Source: Epiperipatus broadwayi (taxonomy: Eukaryota; Onychophora; Udeonychophora; Euonychophora; Peripatidae). From it: a stretch of 64,000 nucleotides of DNA. The DNA is taken from the NCBI GenBank assembly GCA_028023455.1, contig JAQFVV010012405.1, positions 6,595,334 to 6,659,333 of the forward strand, given 5' to 3'. Within the stretch, counting starts at the first letter, position 1. Each line of letters begins with the position of its first letter. The notes under the pieces were generated by a model, which saw nothing but the letters and a program-made list of their open reading frames with translations, made no database searches and was not told the DNA's origin. A program made the translations under genes and the position numbers. Positions 35,374-45,850 of this stretch are shown one piece after another.

Positions 35374-36707
35374 TATAGTAGCCATTTGGCTGCATTGCTA
35401 TATTAAAAATAAACTAATAATGGGTCTTCAATTAACTAAATATTTTAAGTCTCAAAATGATAGTATGTGAATTCTTAAAAATAAAATTTGTGAAATAATA
35501 ATAATATGATTTCAATATGTAAATATTTTAATAAGAGTTATTAATGATTCTAGAAGGAAGAGAAGGCTATGAAAGAATGTAAACACATTTTTTTAAAAAT
35601 CTCTCTCTTCAGTAAATATAATTCATTACTAGTTTTAATTTAAACTGTAAAAATGTACTAAGAGAAAATAATTTTTTTTTTCTGTAAATTATTTAATAAT
35701 ATTTAATGTTAACCTTTTAAGAGAGATAAAGTTTTGTGTTTAGGAAGATTTTGAAAAGCAAAAAGATTTTAACATTTTTGTTAAATTTTATTTTAATTAA
35801 TCAGGGTTGTTGTTTTTACTTTTTCTTTTTATCTTTTTCAATACAAAAATGAAATCAGTGCAATTAACTGATTATCTTGTTTTTCTTTTTGCAAAAAAAA
35901 AATTTCAATTAAAAAAAGAATGTCAAAAATTTTAAGGTTTTATTTTACATTTATGACTTGTTTTCCAATGTCAGTGTTTAAAGAGAGAAATAACTGAACC
36001 AGTGTATGTGTAAAATTTGACTTAATTAATCTTTAATTAATTATGCCATGTTGGAGAGAAGCTGTTATTGGTTTGAAGACAAAGTTGTTCCAAAAAATTA
36101 TGAGGGTATAAGAACAAGTCAGAAGACCTAAGTGTCTGTTAAAAAAAGTCATTTATAACCTAGTTGTTTATGAGAACAGTCAAGTCTTAATACAGTTGCT
36201 GAAGAAAACAGTAGGAGAAAAGAAGTTCTTGATACAGCTGATAAAGTGGAAAGAAATAGAAATCATAACCAAACTGTTGCATCATACAGCTGAAATCTTA
36301 ACATCAGTAGAAGTTTTAAATCAGCTTTTAGCACACTATGAGTTTATTTATAAAAATAATTTCTATAATGATAACCATGTGGTTAATTCACCTACAAGCT
36401 AGACATTTTTTTCTCTTCATGGAACCTGCCTTTACTGGAATAAAATGTAAAGGAGAAGAAAATATCCCTGTAATAATCTGAAACAAACCTTGTTTTCAAC
36501 CAAGAGTATGAATCTCTGCATGTTTTAGTCTCACTTGGAAATTTTAGTGGGAAGAAATGGATAATTTTTTTTGTTAATTAATGTGAGAATACTGCACACT
36601 AAGAAAAGAACAAATTAACCATGTACATGTGTTGAAGCTTTCAAAAAGAAAACTCATTGGAAAAAAACTGGAAAGAACTTTACAGAAGAATAAAATCATG
36701 GTTAAAG
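35374..36707. other. A/T-rich DNA, nothing recognised
   Basis: A plus-strand frame at 36196-36402 (68 codons) has no family resemblance. Otherwise empty. Confidence 0.4.
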
Positions 36708-36714
36708 GTATTTT

Positions 36715-37705
36715 AATACTAATTTAGAATGTGCTCTCTGCCATTTTAGTTTCTAAGGAGAGCCATAAAACCACTGCTGACACACAGGATCATTGTAGGT
36801 AATGTTCCAATTATTTTGAATATTTTGCTACAAAATTGCAATTTTCATCAATATTTAAAAAAATCAAATTACATAAGCTCAAACTAAACTAAAAAAAAAA
36901 TCATGTGACCAACCAAAAGATTGTCCATAAAATGTGCATCAATTAAAATAAAATTGCATAAGCATAAACTAAACCAAAATAAAAATGTATACAGTCAAAT
37001 CAAAAATGTGTGTAACCACATGTTAAATAAATGTAAAAACAATTGCCAAAAGAGTATTTGCATAGTCAAAGATAAAAATTAAAAAATAAAATTGTTCAAA
37101 ATAAACGTATAATTAATAAATACTCAAACTAAACTTAAAAAATTAGGAAACCCCCCCCCCACATGATAAAACAAATGATTATCCATGAAATGTGCATAAG
37201 ATAAAATAAAAATTAAAAAATAAAATTGCTCAAAATAAGCTTATAATTAATAAATACTAATGAATATGATCAAACACTATGGCAGTAACCACATGTTGAA
37301 TATAAGAGCATTTGCATACTCAAAGATAAAAATTAAAAAATAAAATTGCCCAAACTAAGCTTATAATTAATAAATATTAATGCATTTCATTACAATTAAA
37401 TATATCCATAATCACATGTTGAATATAAGAGCATATTGCAGAAAGCTGAAGCATGCAGTGCATATAAAAGCAAAATAATCTAAAATTATGGCAGAAGAAA
37501 AAGAAATAATCTGAATTAAAGCATATTGATTTTACAATTAATAATAAATTGTATTTTTTTTACCAGAAAGGGACTGATGCTGCATGTAGTTAAAAAAATG
37601 GAGATAACAAAAAGTAGCATTGTTCACAGTTGATCTCATGACATGAATATCAGATCTAAGAAGCAGATTTTACATTTGATCACAGGAGATCCTTTTAGGC
37701 TCTTG
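36715..37705. repeat. Left inverted arm of the Merlin element, with internal array
   Basis: The outer ~130 bp and the inner block (AAAGCATATTGATTTTACAA, TTACCAGAAAGGGACTGATG, AAAAAGTAGCATTGTTCACA) have complements in 39060-40333. Between them lie three good units of a ~60 bp motif starting near 37066, 37208 and 37323 (AAAAATTAAAAAATAAAATT then TTATAATTAATAAATA), separated by CACATGTTGAATATAAGAGC-type spacers, plus two degenerate units at ~36860 and ~36946. A C10 run lies at 37151-37160. Confidence 0.85.
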
Positions 37706-38029
37706 ACCCTATGTAGCTATTTACATAATTTTCTATCTATTTATATAGAAGTGACTTTACCATCAACAAATGAATACTGAAACATTTTACAAAATTAGAT
37801 TTTATTATTTAAAAATACTACAAATTCAAGTATTTAATGGGTCACTATATCAAAATAGATACACTGGAAAATAAAAAGAAAAGTAAGATAGTTATTTTTT
37901 AAAAAATATGATTATTTCAAATGTAAAAGAGGTACTGGTTTTTAAATAAGATAAAAACTAACATTTTCACCACTGCTATGTAGCATTACCAATTTTAAGA
38001 AATTTAATGAACAAATCTTTCTGATTTAG

Positions 38030-38890
38030 ATTTCTTTGATCTATCCTCCACCAAACAGAATCCAGATGGGATTGGAGTAAATCCAGTGATGTGCCTCTCA
38101 TTTTTGCTTCTAACCAAGATTTTTCTATAGACTGCTTATGAGTTCCAGTCACTTGATGTACATAGCTTTACTGGTGGTTGATGGGGAATTGTTTACACCC
38201 TTTATTATTAAGGTTTGCATAGCCTTGACACTTATCTGAATGAATGACAGAGCCTACATTCCTTTTCAATAATAGGAATTAATTAGCTCTATCTCAATGT
38301 GGCACTAAAAAGTGGTGACAATCAGGACCCTTTTTTAATACAAAAACCCAAGGTCCATCAATTTGGGCTCTATGATTGTTCTTATTAATGGTTTTACAAT
38401 GGCATCAGTAGTCACAGATGTATGATTCCTGCTAAACAATCTTCCTCTGTTATATTTTTGGTAAACGGCAAAGCTGGCTTCATCAATTTGAATAAATTTT
38501 TCTTTTGTCTTGACCAACTGACCCCTCACCTCAACAGAGCCAACTTGAGAACAGACTTCCAGTATACCACAGTTGCTGAAGATTTGCTGCTTATCTTAAT
38601 CACTGTTTTGACTGGCAAATCCAATATAAAGAAAAAAAACCAATTTGAGTATTTCAGATAGAGTTAAACAACTTGCTATATGCATGCTAGCATCTGTGTA
38701 ATGGGAAAATGGATTTTCTGCATGAATAGAATGAATAGTCTGGCATCCACAACAATACATAGTAGGAACCCAGTCACCCTTTGTGGCTCTTCCTCCAGTT
38801 TTTGACCATGCATTTGCAGAACTTTGTGTATGGCTTTTTCATGTCTTCTTTAGTGAGAAGATAATGCTGTTTTAAAAAGTTACCAGCTTA
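38030..38890 (-). pseudogene. Merlin (IS1016/ISXO2-like) transposase, decayed
   Basis: DDE-type cut-and-paste transposase. On the minus strand, in order: M-Y-C-C-G-C near 38755 (remnant of the N-terminal zinc ribbon); F-I-Q-I-D-E-A-S-F (about 38470-38495, first catalytic D) followed by Q-K-Y-N-R-G-R, the typical Merlin sequence; H-H-F-L-V-P-H; V-I-H-S-D-K-C-Q-G-Y (about 38225-38250, second D) with P-I-N-H-Q; and T-G-T-H-K-Q-S-I-E-K-S-W (about 38117-38152, catalytic E), then S-V-W-W-R. All three acidic residues survive. At least two frameshifts and several stops disrupt it, so no active enzyme is made. The length fits the usual ~280-330 residues. The arms on both sides are presumably its binding sites. 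Confidence 0.9.
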
Positions 38891-39059
38891 ATTCTCAGTA
38901 ACAATAATATTGAAATAAAAAGGATTTCAAAGCCATAATAATACATCATGATCGTCTCATATAAAATTGCTCTTACAAAAAGTCTCTTACAAATGTTACT
39001 TAGAAGAAATTTATCTCACAAGAAGTTATTTTTCCTTCTAAGATTTTGGATTAAAATTT

Positions 39060-40333
39060 GTCTTTTATAGATATTTTCAAATCATGTAACCATATGTGAA
39101 CAATATTAACTTTTTTCCAATCTCCATCTTTTTCTTCTTAATGACATGAGAGAAATAAAGCATACAACATTACTTGCTTAGGTAAAAAAAAAATTGATTT
39201 ATTATTTTATTAATTGTAAAATTAATATTCTTTAGTTTAGAGAATTTTTTCTTTGGATAATGTTAAGATTTCTTGTTCATGTGATCAAGTTTAAAATCTG
39301 CTGCTTCGATTCTATATTCACATCATGATGTCAAATGTGGACAATGCTACTTTTTTTTTTATCTCCATTTTTTTTCTAACTATATGCAACAAAGGAAGCA
39401 CATGACATCAGACCCTTTCTGGTAAGAAAAAATCTGATTTATTATTAATTGTAAAATTAATATGCTTTAGTTCAGGCAATTTCTCTTTCAGCTGCTGTAT
39501 TTTAGATTAATTTGCCTTATGTACATTGTTTGTTTGATGTTATTGCAATCACTTTTTCAGCAGTAGTTTTTACATTTATTCAACATGTTGGTACACAAAT
39601 GCTCTTATATTCTACACGTGACTAACACTATATTGTTTGCCCATAGACATTACTATTTATTAATTATAAGCCTAGTTTGAGCAAGTTTATTATTTAATTT
39701 TTATTTTACCTTACACACATTTTTGTTTGACCATATGCATTAGTATTTATTAATTATAAGTTTAGTTTAAGCAATTTTATTTTTTTAACTTTTATCTTTG
39801 ACTATCCAAAAGCACTTTTGGTAGATGCTCTTATATTCAATATGTGCTTATTGATATGTTTTAATTGTAATAAAATGCATTAGTATTTATTAATTATAAA
39901 CGTAGTTTGAACAATTTTATTTTTATATGCATTAGCATGTATTAATTATAAATTTACTTTGAGCAATTTCATTTTTTAATTATTCAGCAGTTGCTTTTGT
40001 ATTTTATGCATATTTTTTGTTTGCTGTATGCAATTTTATTATAGCTTAGTTTGAACTTATGCAATTTTATTTTAGTTTACACACATTTTATGTATAATGT
40101 TTTGGTTATTCATTAATTGTTTTTTAAAGTTTAGTTCAAGCTTATGTAATTTTACTTTTTAATTATTAATGAAAATTGTGATTTTGTAACAAAATGATCA
40201 AACTAATTGGAACACAACCTATCATAACCTCATGTGAATTATTTGATTCCATTTATCACTTAGATGTGTAAGTGATGGATTTGGAGCTCTCATTAGAAAC
40301 CAAAATGGCGGAGAGTGCACTCTAAGTTAGTAC
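39060..40333. repeat. Right inverted arm of the Merlin element, with expanded array
   Basis: The array motif, inverted, occurs at about 39649, 39739, 39878, 39928 and more weakly at 40030 and 40132 (TATTTATTAATTATAA, then AGTTTRAGCAATTTTATTTTT). The inner block occurs twice (39060-39235 and 39300-39480; AATTGTAAAATTAATATKCTTTAG in both), whereas the left arm has it once. The arm is therefore longer than its partner because of duplications. Confidence 0.85.
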
Positions 40334-41065
40334 TAGTATTTTTTATGTGCACAATATGTTTTCATTTATAGTAAAAAGTAAAAAAAGATTTTTTTCTATA
40401 TAAATAATAATTTATAAATGTAAGAATTGATAATTTTAATGAAGTTAATATTTTCAAATTGTGAAACATTTTTTTAGATACATTCCATTTTCTCTTCAAA
40501 ACAATGAAAGTGTTTTAGAAATTTTTTTTAAATGTAATTTTCTTTTTGAAACATTGTTCTTCTCATTCATTTACCCACCCTCACCCCCAAACTTAATAAA
40601 GGACTAATTAAGCTTACTCAAATAATGTTATCTCTGATTTTAATGTTATTTTTCTAATTTTTGGTTATTTAAAGAAATATCTTAATGAATTAAAAATTAA
40701 TTAATTTAATAAATATAAATCAGCTAATTAATTATAATTTTTATGAAACATCATTTAAAAATGAATGTTTAAAATTTCATACTATCATTTCTTTTAAATT
40801 TTGTTTATTGTAATTAATTAGTTATTAAATAATTGTTTAAAAATGTTTTTTAGTTTTAAGGTTGTTATTCTATCCAGCTGTTACAGGAATTGGCCATGTG
40901 TGTGACTTTATTTCAAAACAGCTTAGTGTTTGAAGATTTTGAAATTATCCATTATAAGTATTTAATTATAGTAGGGTAAACATATGAATTATTTAAAGTG
41001 ATTTAAATATAGTTTTACTTCTCAATATTATGTAACAAAAGAACACTTATTTATAATTGTTAATA
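40334..41065. other. A/T-rich DNA, nothing recognised
   Basis: No supported feature. Confidence 0.4.
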
Positions 41066-41147
41066 AAGAAGAAGATATAAATTAATATTAAAGTTTATCG
41101 GCTTAACGTTTTCGATAAACTTTAATATTAATTTATATCTTCTTCTT
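41066..41147. repeat. Perfect 35 bp inverted repeat, 12 bp loop
   Basis: The left arm (41066-41100) starts AAGAAGAAGATATAAATT and ends AAAGTTTATCG; the right arm (41113-41147) is its exact complement. The loop is GCTTAACGTTTT. Perfect pairing in otherwise diverged DNA implies recent origin or ongoing correction. Confidence 0.97.
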
Positions 41148-41194
41148 CTTTTGTTAAAGTGATTTAGTATAAGCTATTTTATTTATTTATATCT

Positions 41195-41440
41195 TGCTCA
41201 CAGTAAAAGTTCTTAGAGTTCTTGCTTCCTGACCTAGATTAGAGCATAACAGTTATAATATGGATTAGAGGTTTAGGTCACTGTTTCGATTCCAGACAAC
41301 AATCCTGGATGGTGCAAAGATATGTTATTCTTTAAAGTCCATGTGCTATATTTCATTTTTTTATTCATTAGAAATTAAATGTATAGTTGGCTAGTGGATG
41401 AAGGGTACTATATGGCCAGGGCATTGATGATGATCAGTAT
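41195..41440 (+). repeat. Possible tRNA-derived SINE
   Basis: TGTTTCGATTCCAGAC (41283) is a good B-box core; GATTAGAGCATAAC (41237) could be a degenerate A box about 45 bases upstream. A ~130 bp unrelated body follows and includes ATGTGCTATATTTC, as after 34245. No duplication was identified. Confidence 0.4.
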
Positions 41441-41989
41441 GTTTTAGTATATCAACATTATTTGATTTTTTAATATTCTGTTAGAACTTAAGTCTGTGCA
41501 TCCAAATTATTGTTTATATAATCTACACAAGTTTGGAAGTGGTTAGATAGATAGTGTATGTTGCGTATCCACAGTGAACCCATTTCAAATCTAGTCACAA
41601 GATTGACTATTGATTTTTGTTGTTGATTGTTCATAATGATGAATGCTTTTATTATTACTTTTGTTTCATGTTTGGAGAACTTGTAGTTATTCTATTTCTT
41701 TGTTGATTCTCAGCTCATTTCTTTCATATGTATTCTTTTTGATTACTCTATGGGAGGATGATGGTTTCCCATCAGCTTTAATATGTTGTGTATTATTACA
41801 AATGGTGACTCAATTGTGGAACCATGTAACACTTTGACATCTTTTATATTTATGCCATACTGTTACAAATGGTGCACAACTTGGGGCCATGAAACTTCTT
41901 TTATCCCTTTGCATTCTATATCTTTACTATATATATATATATATATATATTGTTGAATGGTGTAAAGCCATTGAACCACTCTTCAGTTA
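41441..41989. other. A/T-rich DNA with a ~75 bp degenerate direct repeat
   Basis: TTACAAATGGTG-AC-CAA-TTG-GG--CCATG occurs near 41797 and 41871. A short (TA)n lies at 41932-41950. Confidence 0.45.
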
Positions 41990-42350
41990 TGTATCCAATT
42001 CTCACAACCACAAGTAAGAATTAGTAAAATGCATCTATTAAAAGATTTCCTTATCAAACAAATAGGCATATTTTTTTAATATTAAATCCTTTCTACTAAA
42101 AGCACTCCATCCAAGTTTAATTCTATAACTAACTTTATCCATTATGTTTCTGTTTGTATTAATAATATGAACAAGGTATTTATAGTTGTTAACTTCTAAT
42201 TAATTATTATCAATATCCATTTTCTTATTCTGAGAAAATCCATTGAACATTAATATATTTTCTTTAACACTAATTTATTTTTATCAAAACATTTCATCCA
42301 TGTTTAAATTCTATGAATAATTTTATTCAATATGTTTCCATTTGTAATGT
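41990..42350 (-). pseudogene. RTE-like LINE, RT thumb fragment (minus)
   Basis: On the minus strand: C-I-L-L-I-L-T-C-G-C-E-N-W near 42000 (family V-L-T-Y-G-S-E-T-W), preceded by M-P-I-C-L-I-R-K-S-F and I-K-L-V-I-E-L-N-L-D-G-V-L. A partly repeated version of the K-x-I-x-L-x-x-M-K block lies at 42250-42350, suggesting a small internal duplication. It aligns with 49690-49880. Confidence 0.7.
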
Positions 42351-42764
42351 ATGCATATCTGGTATATTCAGTTGATCATATTAAAAGAGATTTGTGACTG
42401 TATTAGAAGTGACAAATGCAATATGTCCTGACATGCAATGACTGTATATTTTTACAATTATTCTATATAGTTAAAGATGATTTAATGAATATATGCAAAA
42501 TTTGAGAAATCTTTTACATTATCTAATTTTTTCCTATCTAATATAATATGTAAAGTATGATTCTGAAAAATGTGTAGTGGAGAGTGTACACTTTTTCTTG
42601 ATCCTTCCCATATCATAAGTGCATAGGACAAATTTGTAAATCAGTAACAGCATTAGTCAGAAGAAATTTAGATAAATAATATAACTGATTACTGAATTTA
42701 CATAGATGCTGACAGAGCACATTAGTATGGCTTTTCCATGACAAATATGAACTGATATATTGTA
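42351..42764. other. A/T-rich gap, nothing recognised
   Basis: No supported feature. Confidence 0.35.
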
Positions 42765-42990
42765 CTGGTTGGAATTGTATGTCCATCCAACAAGCCCTAG
42801 AATCTGAGCAAAAGTACCTCGCATCCAGTCATGCCCAAGATACACAGATCAGGAGTAATCATGAATTCTAACCTATTTGCCCATTCCCCAGATCTATAAC
42901 ATTATGAACAACATTACCAGTGATAGAGATGATTTTTTTAATTTCTGGCCCAGAGACACAAGGGAGCAACATAAGAACTCTAAAAGATTG
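42765..42990 (-). repeat. Dispersed repeat, copy 2 (pair with 31306-31560)
   Basis: See the shared words at 31.3 kb. The minus-strand reading here is L-D-A-R-Y-F-C-S-D against L-D-S-R-Y-F-C-L-D in copy 1. Outside ~42770-42900 similarity fades. Confidence 0.65.
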
Positions 42991-43394
42991 ATGATGTAAT
43001 GGCATGAATTAAGTAAATGGTCATAAGGACTACTAGTATAATTATGGCTACAAAAGGAAAACTAAAAAGTACTAAATTTATCATTGTTTTGAATCCTGTG
43101 TTTGAACCACAACCAACAATGCTGGAAATTACAATCAATAAATTGTGGGATCTGATATGGATAACATAATGATTCGAATGAAAAAGAATAAGTAATAGAA
43201 AAAATGCAATTTAATAATATAATAAATGGTTACAATATCAAGATAAAGATGTTTGTCAACAAATTCAATATTGTTGCAAGTACAATTATTATTATAACAC
43301 CAATACAATTTGATCTTTAATTGTTTTAAGTAACTCTGTGCAAATTCAATTATAATTACTTTTAGTTTTATTTATATTAATGGTAAAGTTGTTT

Positions 43395-44250
43395 GATCAT
43401 AACCAATCTCCCAACTAAGTCATGTCTAATATTTTTTTAGATGATCTTGAAATAATTCAGAGGCTATAAGTGCTAAGTCATTAGCATATGTATGCAAAGT
43501 TAAATACAGATGCAATTCAATATCATTTCAATATATTACATACAGAAACGGGTCGAATACTGTTTCCTAAAGAACTATTCTATTAATAAACAAAACATTA
43601 TTAATAATATTATCAATTATTACCAATTGCTTTTAATATTGTAAATAGGTAGTAATGCATTTCTGTATAGATCCACAAAATCTATAAGAAGCTAATCTAA
43701 TATAAACTAAATCATGTTGAATACAATCAAATACTTTGATAAGATCAAAATATATGCCAATAATATAATGTTTCCCAAAGATTTAGCTGGAAAGTATACA
43801 TGTTCATTGATCATACATATATGGTACCTCCACTTGATAATGAACCATTGTTTATCAATAGTAGTTCCCAAAGATTTAGCTATAAATGTACATGTTCATT
43901 AATCATACACATGTTGCACCTCCATCTGATAAGAAACCATATTGTTTATCATAAAATATGTTATTAATAGAAACATAATATAACAATCTTATTTAAAACC
44001 AATCCAAGCAATTTAGAAAAAAATTATAGAAATATATTTTTCAATCAATATTCTGTCTCTTTTTTAAAAATTGTTTTTTATACTTCATTATATTAGGGAA
44101 GCATCCTGCAGAAAATGATAAATTGATTAACTTGATATTTTTTGAGAACTGTTATATATTTGCCTCTGAAAAGGGTGGTAGTTTTGCCACTGTAGATGAC
44201 TGTTTTATTATTATCTTTATCAGCATAGGATTTTTAAAAGAACATGAAGC
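43395..44250 (-). pseudogene. CR1/Jockey-type LINE reverse transcriptase relic (minus)
   Basis: One minus-strand frame from about 43755 down to 43420 reads G-I-Y-F-D-L-I-K-V-F-D-C-I-Q-H-D-L-V (catalytic block A; family F-D-x-S-K-A-F-D-x-x-D-H), Y-R-F-C-G-S-I, Y-L-Q-Y, F-D-P-F-L-Y-V-I-Y-x-N-D-I (family G-P-L-L-F-x-I-Y-I-N-D-I), and T-Y-A-N-D-L-A-L-I-A-S-E (YADD with D changed to N). Only three stops occur in about 110 codons. Coding upstream of a 93 bp duplication (43772-43957) is fragmentary to ~44250. With the endonuclease at 45430-45850 this is probably one element about 2.5 kb long. It is unlike the RTE-like family elsewhere in the window. Confidence 0.8.
43772..43957. repeat. 93 bp tandem duplication inside the LINE relic
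   Basis: TTCCCAAAGATTTAGCT, ACATGTTCATTRATCATACA and ACCTCCA-YTGATAA occur at 43772 and again at 43865. It lies just upstream (in LINE sense) of the F-D-L-I-K block. Confidence 0.88.
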
Positions 44251-44608
44251 CTCCTGCACTGCTTTTATATATTTTTTAATCGAAAAAAATATATAAACAG
44301 GTCAATATCTTATGGATAGTCTGAACATATCAAGCATTTTTATTCTATTGTTCTTCAAGGCAAGATTTCTTTTAACTGTTGTTTCCTTCATGACCATGCC
44401 CAAATTGCGTAATACTATCACCTGTCAAAATGGACATGGTATTAGAATTTTTTCAAATATTCTAATAATTATAAAGCAAATGTCAGATTTTAAAGCATAA
44501 TTTAATAGATTTATCACAAATCCATATTCATTCATTCACTTAATTTAAAAAATAATTTGTTCATTTTCTCAAAGAATGTTTGTTTATACTAATGTTTTTT
44601 TTTTAAGT

Positions 44609-44704
44609 GTCATAGCATTGGCCGGGATGCGAACCTGCAACCCGGGCAACTGCCTGCAAGTGCAAGGCAGTCGCACTGACCTCTTGACCACCAATGCAAG
44701 ACTG
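44609..44704 (-). repeat. tRNA-like short repeat, copy 3 (most complete)
   Basis: On the minus strand: GCATTGG at the start and CCAATGC at the end form a perfect 7 bp acceptor-like stem, extended by GTCTT / ATGAC partial pairing. TGGTCAAGAGGTCAG is A-box-like and GGTTCGCATCC is a near-perfect B box. The anticodon-arm region is CTGCC-loop-GGCAG with a loop of 11 bases; the other copies have 7 (CTTGCAA or CTTACAA), so 4-6 bases were duplicated here. It cannot be a normal tRNA, but it is the best tRNA-like copy in the window. Confidence 0.75.
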
Positions 44705-44929
44705 TTTATATTAATGTTGTTGTTGACATTTACATTTTTTGTTCTTATTTACAACTCAGTTTTTAAATATTAAAAAAAAAAAATCAAACATGATTTTTTA
44801 GGAAATTATTCATTTATAAAATTAAAAAGAAGTCAAATCTAAGTTATTGTGTTTTAATAAAAAAATAAATTTTTTATATAGAAATGAAAGGTTGAGGATT
44901 TTCAAAAACTCTCATCAGAAGAAACAAAA

Positions 44930-45136
44930 ACTGATAATAGATGGACAATTGAGACTTAAACTGGATTCCAAGAGATTGTAAAAGACCCAGAAAGAGACCA
45001 TATGTGAGATGGATGGATGAAATAAGAAAGTATGCAGGGGTGATGCGGAGAAGAGAAGCTAAAGATTGGAGATGGATTGAACTTGGAGAGACCTTCACCC
45101 TGCAGTGGATTGATAATGGTTGATGATGATGATTTT
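44930..45136 (+). pseudogene. RTE-like LINE, 3' end fragment inside the older LINE
   Basis: W-T-I-E-T, N-W-I-P-R-D-C-K-R-P-type block, P-Y-V-R-W-M-D-E-I-R-K-Y-A-G-V-M-R-R-R-E-A-K, ending L-Q-W-I-D-N-G-stop and TTGATGATGATGAT. Small deletions (one base near 44970, three near 45073) break the frame. It lies between the endonuclease and RT parts of the minus-strand LINE and on the opposite strand, so it inserted later. Confidence 0.88.
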
Positions 45137-45429
45137 AAAATAAAAGTGAGGGGCTAATGTTTTGAAAATCAAAAATTAAGTTTGAAAGTTTATCATCAAA
45201 AACAGGTAATAATTATATATTAGATATAATGAAATTCAATTTATTAAACAAAAACAAGATATATTGCTAAACAAAACTTTCTTTAATTTTATTACATGTA
45301 ATTGACGTTTTTTGGTAAATTATTAGTTATTAAAATTTTTGGAATTGTGCATTTTTATTCAGACAAACTATTATTTTTTAGAAACATGTGATTCAGAGAT
45401 TCTACTAGATGAAAACAAAACTTATTCAA

Positions 45430-45850
45430 CACCATGATAGTTTTGAATAATTAATAACCTCTAAATTACAATCTTCTCCCATTATTTTAATGTTCATATC
45501 ACCAGTAAGCACAATATTTGAAATAGATATATTATTAAAAACTTGTTCAATTTTTCAATAAAACAAATTTTGATTGACATAAATGATATATGACCAAGAA
45601 AGAAATATCAATTTTATTTTCTATAGCAAAAAGAAATTATCATATCCTAAGAAGTTTTTAGTGAAGTGAGACAAAATCATAATAATGTCTCTCTCTTATA
45701 AAAACTATCCTTCTGACTTGCCTTTTAATCTAAAGTAACCTTCCATTTTATAATTACTTTGTTTATCATTGTATATCAAGGTTTCCATCAAAGCAAATAC
45801 ATCATAAACTGTATTTATTGTCATATGACAAGTTGATAAAGAATTGAAGT
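45430..45850 (-). pseudogene. LINE APE-type endonuclease fragment (minus)
   Basis: On the minus strand: V-Y-D-V-F-A-L-M-E-T-L-type start near 45840, Y-K-M-E-G-Y-F-R-L-K-G near 45755, then I-S-N-I-V-L-T-G-D-M-N-I-K-I-M-G at about 45490-45530. The V-L-T-G-D-x-N block is the conserved G-D-F-N motif of AP-endonuclease-like LINE nucleases. Frameshifts separate the blocks. Position and strand fit the RT at 43395-44250, with later insertions in between. Confidence 0.65.

Larger units (their letters stand above)
36715..40333 (-). mobile_element. Composite Merlin-type DNA transposon with ~1 kb inverted arms
   Basis: The two ends match in inverted orientation: TACTAATTTAGAATGTGCTC / CTCTGCCATTTTAGTTTCTA on the left and, reversed, TACTAACTTAGAGTGCACTC / CTCCGCCATTTTGGTTTCTA on the right. 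Agreement continues inward through GTTCCAATTA, AAATTGCAATTTTCAT and TTACATAAGCTC. A decayed Merlin transposase (minus, 38030-38890) lies in the middle. GTATTTT occurs at 36708-36714 and 40336-40342 just outside the ends and may be part of the 8-9 bp target duplication known for Merlin/IS1016, offset by two or three bases. The order arm, transposase, inverted arm makes one element of about 3.6 kb the simplest reading. Confidence 0.85.

Noticed and set aside
36860-37382. A CRISPR-like or satellite array standing alone
   Set aside because: Its inverted counterpart at 39.6-40.2 kb and the transposase between them show it is the arm of a transposon.
44609-44704. A functional tRNA gene
   Set aside because: The anticodon loop has 11 bases, the D arm is poor, and related copies are clearly decayed and dispersed.
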